Origin: Nicotiana tabacum
Lineage: Eukaryota > Streptophyta > Magnoliopsida > Solanales > Solanaceae
Assembly: GCF_000715075.1 (NCBI RefSeq)
Contig: NC_134101.1
Location: 197,614,103 to 197,678,102, forward strand
DNA: 64,000 nt
Reading direction: 5' to 3'
Positions 35,701-48,365 of this stretch are shown here, piece after piece. The notes under the pieces were generated by a model. It did no database searches. It was not told where the DNA came from and worked only from the letters and a program-made list of their open reading frames with translations. The stretch's first letter is position 1. Each line of letters starts with the position of its first letter. The translations under genes and the position numbers were made by a program.

Positions 35701-36954
35701 TTAGGAGTGTCATTCAACTTCATGTATTTTGAAACCCATATCGCATTCAAGGTGTCAGAGTATTCTCATTCTTGATAAACTGATTTTCCCTGCACTTCAA
35801 GAGACGACTGGTTCATGTACTTAAATATTCCTGCTTAATGATTCCTATTGCCAATGTACAAGTTACCCCTATGCCTCATTTGTCTAATAATTGATGTCGT
35901 CACAATGGTTAACCATATCAGTATTGTTAGTATTAATCTTTGTGTCTCTTAGCATATAACCTCGTGAAATACTATACTCAGCACATTAATGGATTCTTGA
36001 ATAATTCAACCCAATCTTGAACTCTGTTGCTCCTCATTGTATTAAATCTATTGGGTATTGAAGGTTCAAACATGTCAAAGAGGGAGCATCACCGTGTTAT
36101 CACATATATTTGATAGGTAATTTTTATGGTTAGTTCAGGATAGCACATCTTAGCGTAATCGTTGAAGGTCATCAAAGGTTTAGTGTGGGTGTTCGCGTAG
36201 AAATTTAGAATTTATGAGGGCGAACAGGTTATTCCCAATATTTTCCCATGAAGATGTTATGTGAGTTGATAATGAAGGTTGCATAAGTGTATATCACATT
36301 AGGCCGCACTAAGAGTATGAAGTTTCCCCATAGTTGTTCCCCATATATTTTGTGTTTTCATATGTCTATGTCTAAGAATGTAGTTGGAAATCCTGTGTGC
36401 ATCATTTTGGTGGAAATTACTGAAGATGGAGGTAATGGATAGTTGGCCTATGAAGGGTATCTACTTGTCATCCTTGTTAGGTAAGTTTGGGGGTGGTGAT
36501 TGCTTCCGTGAATGAGTTATGGCGAAGTTTGTAGGTATAAGAGGCCACATTGAAGGCCGAGCGTGTTGTGGAAATAAAATATTTTCTCTTGATTGTATAG
36601 CAGTTGGTTTTGATTTGAAAGGTACCTTCTAGGTGTTATAATTTAAAAATGTGCAGTCCATGTCCAGGTATCATCGTGATAATGTAGTGCTTGTAATGCT
36701 GAGGTTCGTATTATTGATATATACATTGTGGTGCTTTGTCGAGTTGTGGATGTGTTTTTAGGATGGGTTTGGTGGTTCTCTGGCAGGTGGATAGGCCTAG
36801 TTATAAAGGAGACTCTGTCGAAATTTCTGAAAAATTTGGGAGTTAGTCAAAATTTAGGGACTTGAGGTAGGTTAGAAAAGGGATATATTATGTTAGGTGT
36901 TTGGGGAGGGCTCTACCTTTCATTCGAGGATGAATAATCCTAAGTGGGAGAGAA
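32711..36954 (+). other. Interior of element C, no genes
   Basis: PBS TTGATATCAGAGTC begins within five bases of the LTR end; compare TGGTATCAGAGC, the initiator-Met primer site. The rest is T-rich with short frames only. The polypurine tract is at about 36942-36954. Confidence 0.75.
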
Positions 36955-39448
36955 TGTAAGGCCCCGAAAAATTTCGCGAAGTAAATTAGGATTTCGTGGT
37001 GCCATTTAGGCTAGTTATAATGTTTTATGTGCTATTAACATGATGGACATCAATTGGATTTGGTAAATAAGTATATAAGTCATATAATAAGTAATGTGGG
37101 GTCCAAGGAGGGGCCCAATTCTAAGAGAAATCAGAAAATTTCATAATGGGCTAAAATTCCAAATGAGTTTGCACAAGTCCACACTTTGAACGAGAATATC
37201 TAAACATGTATAAGGTTTTGTGTGATGAACAACCTATCATATGAAAGGTCTTTGAGTCTAGTTTCCAACTCTTCAAACCGTTCGTCATTTTGACATTTCT
37301 ACACAAAGTTATGAGCAAATTACCAAAAGCTAGAAAAATGCGACCCTGTGTCAGTTCTACGATCGCATAACCATTATGCGGTCCGCATAATAGATCTGCG
37401 GTCGCAAATCTGGTCGCAAACTGGACCAGTATAGCCCAGTTTTGGGTACCAATTTTGCGATGCATTTTACGACCCACATTCTTGTTTTGCGGTCCATTAT
37501 GCGACCGCAGACCTGATTTCGGAGGCTTATTTTTTCTATTTTTATAACCCGACCCCATTTTAATGTATAGGCTTTGGGGCTTCATTTGGGGTCATTTTCT
37601 ACTGATTTTAGAGAGAGTTGAGAGCATATAGAGAGAGAAAGAGAGAAAAGGAGCCTAGCTTCATAATCACCCAAATCTTGCTCAAGTTTCCAAGAATCAA
37701 GGAAGATAACCACTTGGTTGTCCTCCATCGGGGTAAAGTCCTTCTTCCAAGATTTCATGTAAGAGGTTAAGGGTTCAATTATGTTGAGGGGATTAGAAAT
37801 AGGCCATGCATGTGGGACTAAGTTGTAGTATGTGATATTAAAGAACTAATTTGGTTAGTTCCTGTTAAAATTGGTTGAGGGAGGAAGGAATTTCCATTTT
37901 CAGACCTTGTAGACTACTTCACATGTTAGGTGTTTGATGAAATTCCTAAGAGAGTTACACCATGGGTAATCTTTCTAATTATTAATTGATTCCCGCTATC
38001 TTCTTATAGATTTTTATTGCTAGAGATGTTGGTGGATTGTAGAAACTTAAGGAAAGATTAAACAAGGTATGTATGGCTAAAACCCCCTCTTCTTAGAAAT
38101 TGAGCTCCCATGGTGTCCATGTAAAATTGTAAGTCCGGAATTTGATTGACGTAGTATTTGTTATTTCAAAGGAATTAGTGTTGCAAGAATATATGTGAAA
38201 AGTGTGTCCCAATATATTCAATATGCTATTCTTGATAAATTGGTGATATGTGAAGAATGTGGACTATATGGTAAATTGCCAAGATTTCAAGTCAAGTTTA
38301 AATTGTGATTATTATGCCAAATCATGTGAATCTCTATCTATTCTTACAACTTGAATTGCTCTTACATTTGCGCATTATCTTAAATTGCAAGTTTGATGTT
38401 GAAAGTGAAAGTGATGTGGAATGTGAGTTATGAAATGTGGCCTAGTGCCAAGTATGGTATGATAATTGTGGCCCTAAGTGCCTATGAATTGATACATGTG
38501 AAATAAAGATTAAAATGAGATGATTAATGAGAAAGGAACAATGCCTTGGTAAGGCGGCCTAGCCGATCGGGCCGTGATCAGACGCCATACCGCACACATG
38601 GTGGTATTGTGCTGATATTGAATTCTGGAAAGTGAGAATGAGATTGTGATTGAGGTACATGTCTCAAATGAGGCGACCTAGCCGATCGGGTCGTGATCGG
38701 ACTCCGCTCAAGAAAGCGGTGGTATTGTTAATGATGATGAACAATATTAAATGCCCCAAACTAAAGCTATGGACATTATGTAAAAGCTATGTGATTCTTT
38801 TTATTTGATGATGTGGTGATTGTTTAAAGCTTTTGTTGAATCCTTATGATTTCTTTATTCTTGTATGGTTGTTCTTTCTAATGAGATGGTGTTTAGTTAT
38901 ACATACTAGTGTTATTCGATGGCAATAACATCCCTTTTGCCGGGGGTGCTACGTCTTTAAATGGATGTAGGTGGTTCCATAGCAGGTAATGTTGGTCGCA
39001 GCTAGTGACACATCTCCCTTTCAGTTGACTTGATGAGCCCCACTTCATTTCGGGGTCCTGTACCGTTGTTTATCATGTACTTTGTATTTTGAGGTATATC
39101 TAGAGCCTTGTTGCCGACATTTTCATACTACTCTTCAATTGTATTTAGAGGCTCTGTAGACAGGTTGTGGGTGGTGTCGGGTATTGAAAATTTGAACTAG
39201 ATATGTTGTTATTTGGCAGAATGTATCCTTCGCATCTATTGATTGTAATAATTTGGTTAGTATGGTTGAACTATTAATGAAAGACAAAGATAAAAAATTT
39301 CAACGTAATGCTTATAAAGTAGGATTTATGAAGTTCATCTCCTTATTATTCATAAATTAATTTTGGGTAGAATGAAACCTAATAGGCTTGCTCAGTTGAG
39401 CTTGCTCGGTTGAGCGCAGGTTGCGTCCCTCAGTTTTGGGGCATGACA
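36955..39448 (+). repeat. 3' LTR of element C
   Basis: Starts TGTAAGGCCCCG, ends GGGGCATGACA. It pairs with the 5' LTR by eye with a few percent mismatch and some short indels, so C is older than element A by this rough measure. Confidence 0.9.
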
Positions 39449-39453
39449 GTATA

Positions 39454-39989
39454 GGCCTGAGTCCGAGGAGACTCGAAGTGGGTATCAAACAGCTAACTCA
39501 GGGAAGATCGAGTGTGTGGGAATTTCTTAAAAGAACACGTGGACTGGAGCATTAATTAAAGGATGAGGCTTGTACGAAATAGTACAGATCCGTACTTGGC
39601 CGTTACACACATGTACCAATAGAATCCTTTGCTTTTATGAGGAATGTACTATATTGGGGGTTTCCCCTCCTATATAAAGAGGACCCCAATCACTTTGTAA
39701 AGGATGAGATCATTTATTGCAACAGAACATTCTTATTATTCTCTTGTTTAACGTGCTCTCCAATTACTCTTCAACTTTATTGCCTTTGCTTTATTGTTCA
39801 TACTTTATTACTCTTAACTGACCTCGAGGTCTTTGGATAGTCGAGCTTGAGGCCCACATTGATTTGGTTCTTTATTTCTTCTTACTTAAGCTCAATATTA
39901 CTTGTATAACCACTAGTATTAGAATATATCACGTATCTTTAAAACCCCAAAATATCTTTAATTGCTAAACTCATTTTTTGAGGTAAACA
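39454..39989 (+). repeat. 5' LTR of element D, second part
   Basis: Continues the LTR from GGCCTGAGTCC to GAGGTAAACA. It contains the TATA box and matches 49205-49603 and the reverse of 49604-50285. The ORF at 39637-39840 is not supported. Confidence 0.85.
39671..39678 (+). promoter_or_regulatory. TATA box in D 5' LTR
   Basis: TATATAAA preceded by CCCCTCC and followed by GAGGACCCC. The same context occurs in D's 3' LTR (49482-49489) and E's LTR (50005-50012, minus), supporting an LTR promoter. Confidence 0.7.
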
Positions 39990-39992
39990 ATT

Positions 39993-40010
39993 TGGCGCCC
40001 ACCGTGGGGC
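39993..40010 (+). other. Primer binding site of element D
   Basis: TGGCGCCCACCGTGGGGC begins three bases after the LTR end AAACA. The TGG start and position fit a PBS; I do not assign the tRNA. Confidence 0.7.
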
Positions 40011-40108
40011 TAAACATAATAGTGATTATTTTAGTGCTAGTCTTCTAATAACACACATTATTCTTCACACTTTTTCTTGTCAAAGTTTCTTTGATTTCAG
40101 GCTTAATC

Positions 40109-41782
40109 ATGTCTAGCACACAGAATGCACCTGCTCACGATAGTGAAGGACTTGGAGAAAACAGTGGCATAGGGCTTGGTGTACCACCCGTAGACCCTGG
40201 GGGAGTACCAAACGTGGAACCAGTTGATATCAGCTCCCACAACGCTTTAAACACGGACATGCACAAACCCCGTAAGAAATGCACACAGGGAAACCCAGGT
40301 CAGAGGCCAAGAAGCACGAGGACATGAAGAACCTCCAAGTGATATTCGAGATGCTGCAAGCTCAGCAAGTCGCCATCGCTCAACTTCAAAGTCATAACAG
40401 GACTCCAACCACTACCGAACCAGTAAACATGCAGCACGGGCCGGTGCTGGAAAGACCTAATGAAAGTGGCTCGGGGACTGACCCCACTAGCATGAAAATG
40501 CTCGAAGAACTGACTAAAAGGATTGAGTCGGGGGAAAAGAAGATAGAAGACGACGATAAAAAGGTGAAAACTTACAACTCCCGGGTAAACCAAATACCCG
40601 GAGCACCTCCAGCCCTGAATGGCCTTAATGCCAAAAAATTCGTTCAAAAACCTTTCCCCTCAAGTGAGGCTCCGATGCCCATTCCTAAGAAGTTTCGCAT
40701 GCCCGATATACCGAAGTACAATGGGACAACGGACCCTAACGAACATATTAATTCGTACACTTGTGGGATCAAAGGAAATGACATGAATGATGCTGAAATC
40801 GAGTCAGTGTTATTGAAAATGTTTGGAGAAATGCTATCAAAAGGAGCTATGATCTAGTATCACAACTTAGCTCCTAAATCTATTAATTCATTTGGTATGT
40901 TGGTGGACGCCTTTGTAAAAGCACACGCCAGAGCCATAAAGGTGGCCACAAGAAAATCTGACATATTCAAGATAAGGCAGAGGGACGACGAAATGCTAAG
41001 GGAGTTCGTGTTCCGCTCTAGATGGAAAGAATGGAGTTACCCCGATATCCGATGAATGGGCAATTCAGGCCTTCATGCAAGGCTTGAATGAGAGAAATTC
41101 GATAGCTTCTCGACAGCTGAAGCAGAATTTGATCGAATATCCAGCTGAGACATGATCGGACGTGCACAATCGGTACCAGTCAAAAATTAGGGTCGAGGAT
41201 GACTAGCTAGGAGCCCCATCGAGCTCAGTTCACCCATACAGGTTTGCTACCAAGCCCTCAAGGGACACAGACCGGGGATCAAGATTCAACAAGGAAAAAT
41301 ATCAACCATACATCGAAGACAGAAGGAATATTTCAAGGTGGAATACACCTCGGAATGATCGAAGGATGGATGGAGGCCAAAGCTCCCGGGGATTCATGAG
41401 CAAAATCGGGCCTGATAGGCGCTCGAGGCCAATGGAGGCTCCCAAATTATCAGAATACAACTTCATCATTGATGCCTCAAGTATCGTCTCAGCCATTGGC
41501 AAAATTAAAGATACTAGATGGCCCAAGCCCATACAGACGGATCCTTCTCAGATAAACCCCAACGTAATGTGTAAGTACCACGGTACTTACGGGCATAAGA
41601 CCGAAGATTGCAGACAGCTCAGGGAGGAGGTAGCCTAGTTATTCAACGAGGGGCACCTTTGTGAATTTCTCAGCGACCAGGCCAAAAACGATTACCGAGA
41701 AAGAGATGCAAACAGGAAGAGTGAACCTGAAGAACCCCAACATATTATCCACATGATCATCGGCGAAGTCGACATCCTATAG
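40109..41782 (+). pseudogene. gag: gag of element D (broken)
   Basis: Starts at ATGTCTAGC after a splice-acceptor-like TTTGATTTCAG. Capsid-like part: FRMPDIPKYNGTTDPNEHI, then YQSKIRVED and the zinc knuckle CKYHGTYGHKTEDC. A frame change occurs near 40310 and another near 41040. Stops at 40855, 41153, 41204, 41636 and 41780 fit TGG to TAG/TGA or CAG to TAG. The last one, TAG GGA, stands between gag and protease and is also present in element E at the same codon. Confidence 0.82.
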
Positions 41783-42400
41783 GGACCAATTTTCAAATGC
41801 ACCAAAATATCCATCATGAAGTAAAAGAAAACTCGGGATTACCTACCCGAGGACGCCCTCACATTCAGCGAGGAAGACATCGAGGATCTCAACATCACAA
41901 CGATGCATTGGTAATTTCTATCCTTTTGAATAAAGTTCAAGTTAAACGTATTCTCGTGGATCCAGGTAGCTTGGCGAATATAATTAGGTCCAGGGTCATG
42001 AAGGAGCTTAGGTTGCTCGACCAAATCATACCAGCATCTCGGGTCTTGAATGGCTTTAACATGGCAAATGAAACAACAAAAGGAGAAATCATCCTCCTAG
42101 TCAACGTGTCCGGAACCATACAAGACACCAAATTCCCTTTCATTGAAGGTGACATGAGATATAATGCTTTGATCAGAAGGCCGTGGATCCTAGCATGAGG
42201 GCGGTGCCATCAACCCTCCACCAAATGATGAAATTCCCAACAAAGGAAGGAGTGAAAATGGTCCACGGAGAATAGCATGCTGCAAAAGAGATGTTCGCAA
42301 TCGAGGAAGTGGTGCCGACTCTAGAACCTTTGACCTCAAAGACATCAACCTCCAAAGGTAAGCAGGTGGCTAAGTAGTAGTAACAGCTTCGAGCATCAAC
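41783..42400 (+). pseudogene. protease region of element D
   Basis: In frame after the 41780 stop. Seen: NDALVISILLNKVQVKRILVDPGS with the catalytic Asp in VDPGS (DPG rather than DTG/DGG, as usual for this Tat group), then FNMANETTKGEIIL and EGDMRYNALIRRPW. A stop or frame change follows at about 42198. No RT follows, which is the main reason to call D non-autonomous. Confidence 0.8.
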
Positions 42401-43978
42401 AGAAGCGGAACAACATGTAACCAAAGGAGAAGAAAGAAATTCCCCAGATCCTCAAACCCTCATTGTCCGACGCTACTAAGACAATCGCTGAAAAGAAAGG
42501 TACACATGAGAAAGGAGTTAGTCCCTGCTATCAGGAAAAAACTTATATAGTTTCTTGTCGATAATATAGATGGCATTGCTTCGATATGACAGGGATTCCA
42601 CTTAAGGGATAAACATGTAAAATAATTGAAACTTATATTGATGTTATGACCGATTAAGTCCCTGTGTGCAGAGGACCACTTTGACTCATTTGCAGGAAGT
42701 AGTCAACATTTCGGGGCAATACGGCACGAAGCTCACTCCAGAAAAGCATTCCCATGGAGTTGGAACGACTGAGCTTCTTGGCCTTTGCAATGTCAAATCA
42801 AGTCACCGAAATCATCCCCGGCCAGGCCAAGGACCTCAGAAATATCTTGGTCATGGACAGCAAGACCCCTGAGTCATTGATAAAGGAACTTGCAGGCTCG
42901 GGACAGTGGAAGCTCTCAAAGGCTCGCGCTCTCGAGAACACCCCCTCCTATACGAAGGTCGTAGGTTATGGAGCATGCGTTGCACTCTTTTTCCCTTAGC
43001 TTGAATTTTGTCCCAAATGGGTTTTACCGGTAAGGTTTTTAACGAGGCAACACCTATATGCTACCCGAAGAATAGCCAACAAGTTTTCAAGGCTTCTTTG
43101 CAATCAACCTCGAATACTGGGGGGCATCACCATTGGAAGTTACATTTTGGGGAAAATGTTTCACGCCTAAATGGGTCTCGATAGGAAAACTTTGTAATGG
43201 GCCAAATGGTCAAACGAGTCGTGTACATATAGAATAGTCGAGCCCCAGCAGCTAAACATGTACGCATGTATCGACTATTCGAAGAAACATTCAGGTTATA
43301 TAAAAAATACTTTGTGTCTCATACGAGCTCTATACTTATAATCTTACGAGAAATGGCTTAAAATCCAAAACACAGAAGCACCCCAAATTTTCGGGGATTG
43401 CCATCGAAATTCGAATTAATAAAACCTCGAAGAGGCACCCGAAATTCGAATTAACAAGACCTCAAGAGGCACCCCTTCGAAACAAAGGCCAAGGCCAATA
43501 TTCTCGGGGTTTTAACTTCTCGAACAAGTTCAGGAAGTTATTAGGGAACAAGTCCAAGTGACATACCCAAAGGCTACGACCATACAAAAGACTATGGTCA
43601 TATAAAGGCTACGACCAAATAATGCAGCTCGGAGACGTTCGACTTCCGCTATAAATTAAAAGGCCTTCAAACACTCTATAAAAATCGGTTAAATCAGGCT
43701 ACCCTCGGCAAAAGCTAAATTCAAAGGGCTTCGATAAATTCATCCCTCAAAATTCCAAGGGCGTCTATAACATCGACCCTTGGAAACACCTCAAGAGATG
43801 TTCGATTATGTTTACACAAACAAATCATTAATAAGGTCCCGATATGTTAGACCTTTGAAAAACCTACAGGTGCAAAAAACACATGCTAAGGCATAATTAA
43901 ATTTTCACTAAGTCTTTTTAAGCTGAAATGAGGGAAAGATTATATAGCCATATTAAGATGCCGAATCAGCCCAACTTA
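42401..43978 (+). other. Spacer of element D, unknown
   Basis: Present in E (about 54990-56520, inverted) at about 88% by eye. Both copies keep an ~80-codon sense frame with SNQVTEIIPGQAKDLR (42754-42999; E 56240-55980). Amino-acid and DNA identity are similar, so constraint on the protein is not shown. No domain is recognised. Confidence 0.55.
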
Positions 43979-44130
43979 AAGAGCCTAAGGGCCGAGATAT
44001 AAGAGCCTAAGGGCCAATCTTAAAAGAGCCTAAGGGCCGAGATATAAGAGCCTAAAGGCCAAGATATAAGAGCCTAAAGGCCAAGATATAAGGGCCTAAG
44101 GGCCGATCTTAAAAGAGCCCAAGTGCCAAC
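43979..44130. repeat. ~23-bp tandem repeat, GAGCCTAAGGGCCGAGATATAA type
   Basis: Six or more degenerate copies beyond the 3' end of the antisense gene. The inverted counterpart in E is 54885-55030. Confidence 0.85.
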
Positions 44131-44465
44131 TTCGAAATACTTGAGAACCAAAAACTTATAGCTCGAAGCTCCGATCCGAACTCAAAGATTCACAATATCC
44201 CAACTTTACCTCGGATCGATTTAAAAACTCATCTCGAAGATCATTATATGTATCGATAAAATCTAAGCATTTATGACACCCCGAGCCCTAAAACCAACCC
44301 TCAGATTGGTCATTTAAATGAAGTCGTCCATAAATAAAGACAAAGGTAAATCCAGCTCAAACCAAAGACAAGGCAAAATATTCCCCCTTTATTTCCAAAA
44401 GATGATTACAGGGAATATTTACACAAGGGAGGTCTACAAGAATACAAAATGGAGTAACCTAAAAA

Positions 44466-47003
44466 CTACTTCAGTGTCACATCCTTAGCAGCTGCGTCTT
44501 TAGGACTCACATCTCGGGGAGTCTTATCCTCGGCGGCTTCATCCTCGTCTCATTCGCCCTCGGCGGATTCATCCCCATCTCTTTCACCCTCGAAGGTACT
44601 GGCCAAGTCATCCTCATTGGAAAGTAAAGCATCCGCCTCTTCCTCCAAAACTTTATCCGCTTCAATATCGGCTGAAAGATCAAAGCCGCGAGCATGTATC
44701 TCCTTGAGAGTCATCCTCCGGGATTGCCGCCTGGCATGGTCCAGGACATTTATTAACTTGGCCTCTGTTGTAGAAGAAATCTCCCTTGCTCGGGCATTAG
44801 CAGCTTGTGCATTAGCTCGATACAAGTCCATAATAGCCGTAGCATCAAATTTGGCCTTGGCCAGATCAGCAATAGATCTGGTTTTAAGCTCATCGATTTC
44901 AAGGCCACGAGCTAGGTTCTCCTCCTTCGCGCCCCGAAGCTGGCATTCGAGTGAAGCTGACTGTTCCCTCAGAGTTTACCTCTCGGAGACCAGGATGTCC
45001 ATACCTTGCCGCAACCCTAAGATCTCTTTTTTTTTTACCTTAAGCTCTTCCCGAAGCCGCGCCTCCACTTCGGCTTTCTGACTGAACTACTAAGTTTAAC
45101 AATGTCATCCACTAAAATGAAACAAGTGCGTGGAAAATTCTCGGGAACTATCTTACCTTCTCGACATACTCGGCTCGCTCTTGGCACACCCACGTCAACT
45201 CAACTCGAAGATCGTGAGTCTCCAACCCTTTTTAGCATATAAGGCTTTGACGACATCCCTCTCCTCCAAAGTCTTCTCAAGATCGACCTTGCATCGAGCA
45301 AGATCATCTTGGGACTTGGAAAATGTCCTTTTATTGAGCATCGCAGCCTACGTAATGAGGGAGGAAAGAACATTCAGACAACAAAAACAACGGCGCAACC
45401 ATAAAAAATAGAAAACTTACTTGTTCAAAAATGAAGAATGCATCTGGGTCGGGGCCATCTTCAATCCCTGCGAGGCATTCTTGAAAGATATCATGCCCTT
45501 CATGGTTTACTTGCGCTCCAGGAGATCTCATATTCGCAGCTTCCTGGATTTGCCCCTCGGACAACTCGAGGCCAATGGGAGAATCATCCACGTTGATCAC
45601 CCTGAGTGATCCGATTGGGTTATTTTCTTTTATTTGGAGAGGCTCGGGGATAGGACGATCGGCATCGCCCATGAAATGATCCCCTAAACAAGGCACATTC
45701 TTTCTAGATAATGGTTTGGGGACTTTGTTTAAACTCCCTTCGGAGATCTCTTCAGCTCTAGCGTGGGCCTCATCGACCGCCACCGGCTCGATCGGCTTCG
45801 AAGTATCGGCATCCTTTCCTTTACGGTTTACCAACAGGTAATCATCATCATCATCTTCCTCCTATTTCCGAAGGCGTTGGGCCGCTTCCGAAGATAAGGC
45901 TGCTATATCAGCCTTGGGCTTTCGAGCCACACTCTTCTTTGGCTTCAAGGGATTTTCAAATGTCTCCTTTCTTCTTTTTCTTTCTTTGGAAGTTTTGAAG
46001 CCTCCACTTCACCAGCTGGAGCCAGCCTCAATTCAATGGCGTCCCTGAGACCTACGTAAAATCAAGATCAGCGCCCCGTAACAGAAACACTAGAAAACAA
46101 ACAAAGAACTCACCATGGTTTTTTGCCTCCCATCGACCCTTGGCCAAATCCCACTAGCAATGCTCCAAGTAAGGGGAGGCGGAGGCCAGCTTTTGAACCC
46201 AACCCTCGGGGTCCGAAATTCTGCTGGAAAACCAAGAAACGGTTACACCAACATAAAGGGTTTAGGACAAAGGAAAATATAACGTCAAGCAAAGAAAAAG
46301 AAGCAGGGTATGCTCACGCTTCATGTTCCACTCCTCGGGGAACAACATCCAATTAGCAGGAATAGGATCGGAGGTCTTGACTTGGACAAATCGGCTCATC
46401 CACCCACGGTCTTTGTCCTTATCGATACTAACGAATGGATATTTTAAAGATCAACATTGCAACTTTATCAAGGTATAGTCGAGGACTATACAATCTGAGC
46501 AAATGATCGAGGGTGAAGGACATCCCCTTGATCTAGTTCGAAAAGAACCTGAGTAGGTAAACAATTCGCCAAAATGAATGGTAGATCTGGCCAAACATCA
46601 CTCGAAACCATTGGCAAAAATTGAGGATAACCAGGTCTATGGGACCCTGAGTTGGGATTGCAGGGCCCAGCATAAGCGGGTAAGTATATACGCTTAAGTA
46701 CCCCGCCTTAAAAGTAATAATATCCTCCTCAGAGGAGGGAATCACTATTTTCTTATTGTCCCATTTGCAATCCTCCTCTACTTTCTTGAGCTCGGCCTCA
46801 GTCACCAGACAAACATATCAAGACATGGGCTCGCATCGGCCTGGTGTCGAGACAGGTATCTCAATTTTAAATTCATCTGTTATTTCACATGGCGAGGGAA
46901 TACACTCATCGATACTAGGAGGAACTACCAATTTGCCTTTGGTCGTTCGAGAAGATGATGACGTTTTTTCCTTTTGAGGAACAGACTTAGAAGTTCTAGC
47001 CAT
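44466..47003 (-). pseudogene. Antisense spliced gene of element D
   Basis: Runs opposite to gag. Predicted exons: 47003-46318, 46223-46114, 46051-45421, 45347-45157 and 45086-44466, each with GT and AG at the intron edges (donors GTGAGC, GTGAGT, GTAAGT, GTAAGA). The first exon has the region around IPSSEEDIITFKAGYLSVY, like the plant 'putative gypsy-type transposon' (Transposase_28) proteins. Later exons encode a basic KKKRR-type stretch, an acidic region and a C-terminal coiled coil ending in Glu/Asp-rich repeats. Breaks: TGA at 46818-46820 (CGA to TGA), a frame change near 46590 and a TGA at 44550. Antisense extra ORFs are known in Tat elements; function is unknown. Confidence 0.72.
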
Positions 47004-47299
47004 CTCTAAGCAAAAGATCCGAGAAAATGAAAAATTCTATTAAAAAGGAGAAAAGAGAGTTCAAGGAAATTAAGAAAGGCTAAAAGAGATTTTGGAAGCA
47101 CTAAGGGAATAAAGTTTGTAAGGTTATAGGATTCGTCAATTAATAGAGATCGTTTAAACGTGCTGAGAAAGCCATAAGGCCTACCGTTAGCCGCCTACAA
47201 TTAATGATTTTGGGAACCACACGAAAAGCAACCCTTCAGTCACTTCAACTGCTTATGTCATGATGTTGATGTCAAGACCTAGGCATCGGGAATTAACTC

Positions 47300-47935
47300 A
47301 TCTAGAATCATTAAGGAAAAATCTACAAATTTGGTTCGAGTGGGCACTCATTCAACTACTAAGCGCAAGGGCTACCCGAGTTCGAGAAAATTCTCATTCG
47401 GGGACTATCTGTAAAGCCTAAGGGCTATCTCTATTTTGATGATCGAGCAAGAACTCACTCGATCACTGAGCCCAAGGGCTACCCCAGCTCAAGAAAATCC
47501 TCACTCGGGGACTATCTATAAAGCCTAAGGGCTATCTCTATTTCGATGATCGAGCAAGCACTCACTCGATCACTAAGACCAAGGGCTACCCGAGTTTGAG
47601 AAAATCCTCACTCGGGGACTATCTATAAAGCCTAAGGGCTATCTCTATTTCGATTATCGAGCAAGCACTCACTCGATCACTAAGCCTAAGGGCTACCCGA
47701 GTTTGAGAAAATCCTCACTCGGGGACTATCTGTAAAGCCTAAGGTCTATCTCTATTTTGATGATCGAGCAAGCACTCACTTGATCACTAAGCCCAAGGGC
47801 TACCCGAGTTCGAGAAAATCCTCACTCGGGGATTATCTATAAAGCCTAAGGGCTATCTCTATTTCGATAATCGAGCAAACGCTCACCCGATTACTAAGTC
47901 CCAAGATCGAGGGAATTCTCACTCGAGGACTATCA
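47300..47935. repeat. 107-bp tandem repeat upstream of the antisense gene
   Basis: GGGGACT recurs at 47400, 47507, 47614 and 47721 and GGGGATT at 47828, exactly 107 bp apart. Each unit has three inverted repeats: GATCGAG/CTCGATC, AGCCC/GGGCT and CCCGAGT/ACTCGGG. Counterpart in E: 51180-51700. Confidence 0.92.
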
Positions 47936-48365
47936 ACGAAGCCTAAAAAGGCTAGCTTTATTTCAGAAATCAAGACCCTGCTCTCACTCAACTCGGACTC
48001 AGAAGTCCCGGTGACCTAAGTTCGCATCAAAGAACTTTAAGAAGTATCATATTTATCAATTAAAAACCTAAGGGTTTATTATGACTCGGGTCTAGTATTC
48101 GGACTAATCATTAGAGTCATGCACTTGGATTCAACACAAATCGAAGGCAAAATGGAGAAATTCTTGTATTAATAAAAGATGTTTACTTAGCCCACGAGGC
48201 GCCCTTACACAGAAACAAAGAAACAAAAACAACAACTAAAGGCCTAATCTACTTTTGAGGGTATATCCTCAAGAGCGACCTCATCGAGAACCTTTTCCTC
48301 GGGGACTCCATTTCGATTTTTAGAGCGGCACCTTCGAGAATCTCTTCTTAAATAGAAATAGATGA
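47936..48365. other. Spacer of D between tandem repeat and inserted SINE-like segment
   Basis: Homologous in inverted orientation to about 50640-51170 of E. No gene recognised. Confidence 0.5.

Larger units (their letters stand above)
30264..39448 (+). mobile_element. Element C: non-coding LTR element (Tekay/Del-like)
   Basis: LTRs at 30264-32710 and 36955-39448 flank a 4.2-kb interior. The PBS resembles initiator tRNA-Met, and the interior ends in TCCTAAGTGGGAGAGAA, a purine tract typical of Tekay/Del chromoviruses. No frame in the interior reaches 80 codons with a recognisable domain, so this is a large non-autonomous derivative. The target-site copies CTATA and GTATA differ by one base. 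It inserted into D's 5' LTR. Confidence 0.85.

Noticed and set aside
30533..37585. Antisense frame of 110 and 144 codons in both C LTRs
   Set aside because: Shared only because the LTRs are copies; different lengths, no domain, no other support.
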